The translations under genes and the position numbers were made by a program. Positions 5,190 to 6,721 of a DNA stretch of 6,721 nucleotides are shown here, piece by piece. The notes beneath the pieces were generated by a model. It was given only the letters and a program-made list of their open reading frames with translations. It did no database searches and had not been told where the DNA came from. The stretch is from Gemmatimonadaceae bacterium. Its GTDB lineage: Bacteria; Gemmatimonadota; Gemmatimonadetes; Gemmatimonadales; Gemmatimonadaceae. Location of the stretch: the NCBI GenBank assembly GCA_025451425.1, contig JANWKK010000205.1:1-6721 (forward strand), in the 5' to 3' direction. Numbering within the stretch: the first letter of the stretch is position 1; each line of letters opens with the position of its first letter.

Positions 5190-5801
5190 GTGCCCACGTC
5201 CGACGCGCTGCGATTGATTGCGATCACGGACAATCTGCGCGACGGCGTCGACGGATTGGTCCTTCGGGCTCGGGCGGCTCGACGCGGCGGAGCCACGATG
5301 ATTCAACTCCGTTTGCCTGACGAGGGTGCGCGCACGGTCGCCGCCGTTGCGCGAGCACTCGTCACCGCTCTCGACATCCCGATCGTCGTGCACGGCCGCG
5401 TCGATGCCGCGCTCGCGGCGGGGGCGGCGGGCGTTCATCTCGGCGTGCACGATTTCTCGAGTGCTGATGCTCGTCGCATTGCCGGAGAGAAATTCCTCAT
5501 CGGCAGATCAGCGGCGAACGACGCTGACTTGCAGCACGCGACAGGCGCCGATTACGTCGCCGTCGGGCCCGTATTTCCAGCCAACGATCGCCGGCCCAAT
5601 GCCGTGCTCGGGATTAGTGAATTCGAACGTCTGGCTCGAGAGACCGCCATGCCGGCGGTAGCGATCGGCGGCATCACGTCGACGACCGCGGGTGAGGCGG
5701 TTCGCGCGGGTGCCTGCGGTGTAGCGTTGATCACCGGGATCTTTGGGTCGCCAGATCCTGAGCAGGCTGCTCGCGCGCTTCGTTCCGCCATCGGAACGTG
5801 A
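5190..5801 (+). CDS. thiE: Thiamine phosphate synthase/TenI-family protein (ThiE-like)
   Basis: A 203-residue TIM-barrel protein of the ThiE/TenI superfamily. Visible landmarks are LIAITD (9-14), MIQLR (37-41), GVHLG (81-85), IGRS (104-107), GADYVAVGPVFP (119-130), VAIGGI (157-162) and the phosphate-binding end GVALITGIF (177-185). ThiE joins the pyrimidine diphosphate and thiazole phosphate to make thiamin phosphate; TenI is a thiazole tautomerase. Several ThiE signatures are changed: QLRxK reads QLRLP, NDRVD reads HGRVD (68-72), HLGQDD reads HLGVHD (83-88) and the TxTK loop after GPVFP reads ANDR. HGRVD and IGRS are closer to TenI, but the TenI GRSxH histidine is absent. The exact reaction is therefore open and the symbol is provisional. 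GTG 5190 has a GAGG ribosome site and lies 11 bp after mltG. The 3' end overlaps the convergent HD-GYP gene. Confidence 0.82.
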   Translation: MPTSDALRLIAITDNLRDGVDGLVLRARAARRGGATMIQLRLPDEGARTVAAVARALVTALDIPIVVHGRVDAALAAGAAGVHLGVHDFSSADARRIAGEKFLIGRSAANDADLQHATGADYVAVGPVFPANDRRPNAVLGISEFERLARETAMPAVAIGGITSTTAGEAVRAGACGVALITGIFGSPDPEQAARALRSAIGT

Positions 5802-6543
5802 CATCGGGCGTATCCGACTCACGCTCGCCACGTCGTCGTTCGTGCCGGCTCTTCCGCGGTTCTCGGTGAAAGGCGCGTTCCTGCGCGACGATCTGTTCGA
5901 ACACGGGCGGCAAGAGCATCAGATCGACGAGTTCCGGATCGAACTGCGTACCGCGACCAGATGCGATGATGTCGGCGGCGTATTTGGCGCCGCGTCCATC
6001 TCGATAGCGCCGATGGTGCGTGACCGCGTCGAACGTATCGGCGAGCATTACGATTCGTGCGGATAGCGGAATCCGATCGCCGCGTATTCCCTTCGGGTAT
6101 CCGGTTCCGTCCCACCGTTCATGGTGTGCGAGCACTCCCTCGGCGAGATCGGGATAAAACGGTGTGAGGGGCGCGAGCACTTCGGCGCCGCGCTCCGGAT
6201 GTGTGAAGATGGCGCGCCACTCTTCGGGGCTGAGGTGTGTCTCCTCGTGGATGATGTCGAAGAGCGCCTCATGAATCTTTCCGATGTCGTGAAAGAGCGC
6301 GACATGCTCGACGACCTTTCTCGTATGGTCGTCGTCGAGCTGCATTGCGTCCGCGATGACGAGGGCGTAGGCAGCAACTCGCCGCACATGCGCGCCGGTC
6401 TGTGAATCGTTCGCGTCGATGGCATTCAGAAGCGCTTCCATGTTTGCGGCGGCGAATCGCTCCGCTGCAGCGCGACGATGTCGTTCGCGCATGAGGAAGG
6501 CGCCGGTGAAAATCCCGGCAGCGATGGCGAGGGTCGAGCGCAT
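5731..6543 (-). CDS. Membrane-anchored HD-GYP domain phosphodiesterase
   Basis: A 270-residue protein. One short hydrophobic segment (about residues 4-18) is followed by a basic stop (RERHRR) and then an HD-GYP domain (about 35-215). HD-GYP enzymes hydrolyse cyclic-di-GMP at a di- or tri-metal site. The metal ligands and signature are visible: H52, HDIGKI (85-90), H115 in THPERGAEV, HHERWDGTGYPKG (140-152), IPLSARI and ADTFDA (168-173). It lacks GGDEF, receiver, PAS or other sensor domains, so its input is unknown. The C-terminal 45 residues are charged, Arg-rich and low complexity; their last 23 codons lie antisense to the thiE-like gene. ATG 6543 is chosen; a TTG at 6561 would add six residues, and neither has a clear ribosome site. 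It follows the rRNA operon end on the same strand, behind a hairpin. Confidence 0.9.
   Translation of the reverse strand: MRSTLAIAAGIFTGAFLMRERHRRAAAERFAAANMEALLNAIDANDSQTGAHVRRVAAYALVIADAMQLDDDHTRKVVEHVALFHDIGKIHEALFDIIHEETHLSPEEWRAIFTHPERGAEVLAPLTPFYPDLAEGVLAHHERWDGTGYPKGIRGDRIPLSARIVMLADTFDAVTHHRRYRDGRGAKYAADIIASGRGTQFDPELVDLMLLPPVFEQIVAQERAFHREPRKSRHERRRGERESDTPDVTFRWRNEAREQPAQDLATQRSR
5781..5798 (+). other. Hairpin at the 3' end of the thiE-like gene
   Basis: CGTTCCG (5781-5787) and CGGAACG (5792-5798) form a perfect 7-bp stem with a CCAT loop, ending one base before the TGA stop. No T-tract follows on either strand, so it is not a canonical intrinsic terminator. It may stabilise the end of the operon mRNA or be part of a Rho-dependent end. 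Confidence 0.35.
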
Positions 6544-6601
6544 TGAGGATCCCAGAGGCAAGATTCGTACATTGCCGAGGCGCTGGGTAGCCAGAATGAC
6601 G

Positions 6602-6630
6602 AACGCCCTCGCACGGAGTGCGAAGGCGTT
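6602..6630 (-). terminator. rrf: Hairpin after the 5S rRNA, probable rRNA operon terminator
   Basis: AACGCCCTCGCAC (6602-6614) pairs with GTGCGAAGGCGTT (6618-6630) to give a 13-bp stem with one G-U pair and a 3-nt loop. It lies about 10 bp downstream of the 5S 3' end, as expected for an rRNA terminator. On the minus strand the sequence after it is CGTCATTCT, not a good U-tract, so termination may be weak and partial read-through into the HD-GYP gene is possible. Confidence 0.65.
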
Positions 6631-6640
6631 GTCGAATGAG

Positions 6641-6721
6641 AAGCCGGCGGTGGCCTACTCTCCCGCGCTCTCTCGAGCGGAGTACCATCGGCGCTGTAGG
6701 GCTTAACGACCGTGTTCGGAA
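6641..6721 (-). rRNA. rrf: 5S ribosomal RNA, 3' part (5' end outside window)
   Basis: Read on the minus strand, the segment has the 5S landmarks TTCCGAACACGG, TTAAGCCCTACAGCGCCGAT, GGTACT, GGGAGAGTAGG and the closing acceptor-stem strand CCGCCGGC. About 80 nt of the roughly 115-120 nt molecule are present; the rest lies past the window edge. The 3' end is placed near 6641 by the stem and may be off by a few bases. The 23S and 16S genes are expected beyond the edge. Confidence 0.93.

Noticed and set aside
1..6721. CRISPR array, transposon ends or defence genes
   Set aside because: No regularly spaced repeats, transposase motifs or nuclease/defence domains were seen on either strand.

Overview
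The window is a GC-rich bacterial chromosomal segment of housekeeping type: tRNA genes, then a run of plus-strand core genes, then a convergent signalling gene behind the end of an rRNA operon. The MCE/MlaD protein with a C-terminal tail ending in HPxRYxxF, the short Rho, and promoters of a hybrid TTGAC / TAnnTT type point to the FCB superphylum. A Gemmatimonadota member is my best guess, but this is inference from sequence style and not a database result. I see no phage, insertion sequence, CRISPR or plasmid feature.

Layout. Positions 80-1027 hold five plus-strand tRNA genes in three apparent units: Gly(GCC)-Val(GAC), ended by a strong intrinsic terminator; Arg(ACG)-Pro(CGG), ended by a second terminator; and Arg(CCG), with its own candidate promoter and no visible terminator before the next gene. 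Positions 1193-5801 hold five plus-strand genes: an MCE/MlaD-family membrane-anchored protein, rho, ruvX (YqgF Holliday-junction resolvase family), mltG (endolytic murein transglycosylase) and a ThiE/TenI-family protein. From ruvX onward spacing is tight (ruvX/mltG overlap, 11 bp between mltG and the thiE-like gene), so ruvX-mltG-thiE is probably one operon, perhaps with rho. On the minus strand a short membrane-anchored HD-GYP protein (5731-6543) converges on the thiE-like gene and overlaps its 3' end by 71 bp. Upstream of it on the same strand are a long hairpin (6602-6630) and the 3' part of a 5S rRNA gene (6641 to the window edge).

How the genes relate. They belong to different core processes (translation, lipid transport across the envelope, transcription termination, DNA repair/pre-16S processing, peptidoglycan chain termination, thiamin synthesis, cyclic-di-GMP turnover). 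No single new pathway is evident. The points most worth a second look are four 33-34-residue GTIG repeats in the tail of the MCE protein, a ThiE/TenI-fold enzyme that lacks key residues of both ThiE and TenI, a MltG that looks like a lipoprotein, and three candidate promoters that share the pattern TTGAC[C/G]-17 nt-TA[C/G][C/T]TT.
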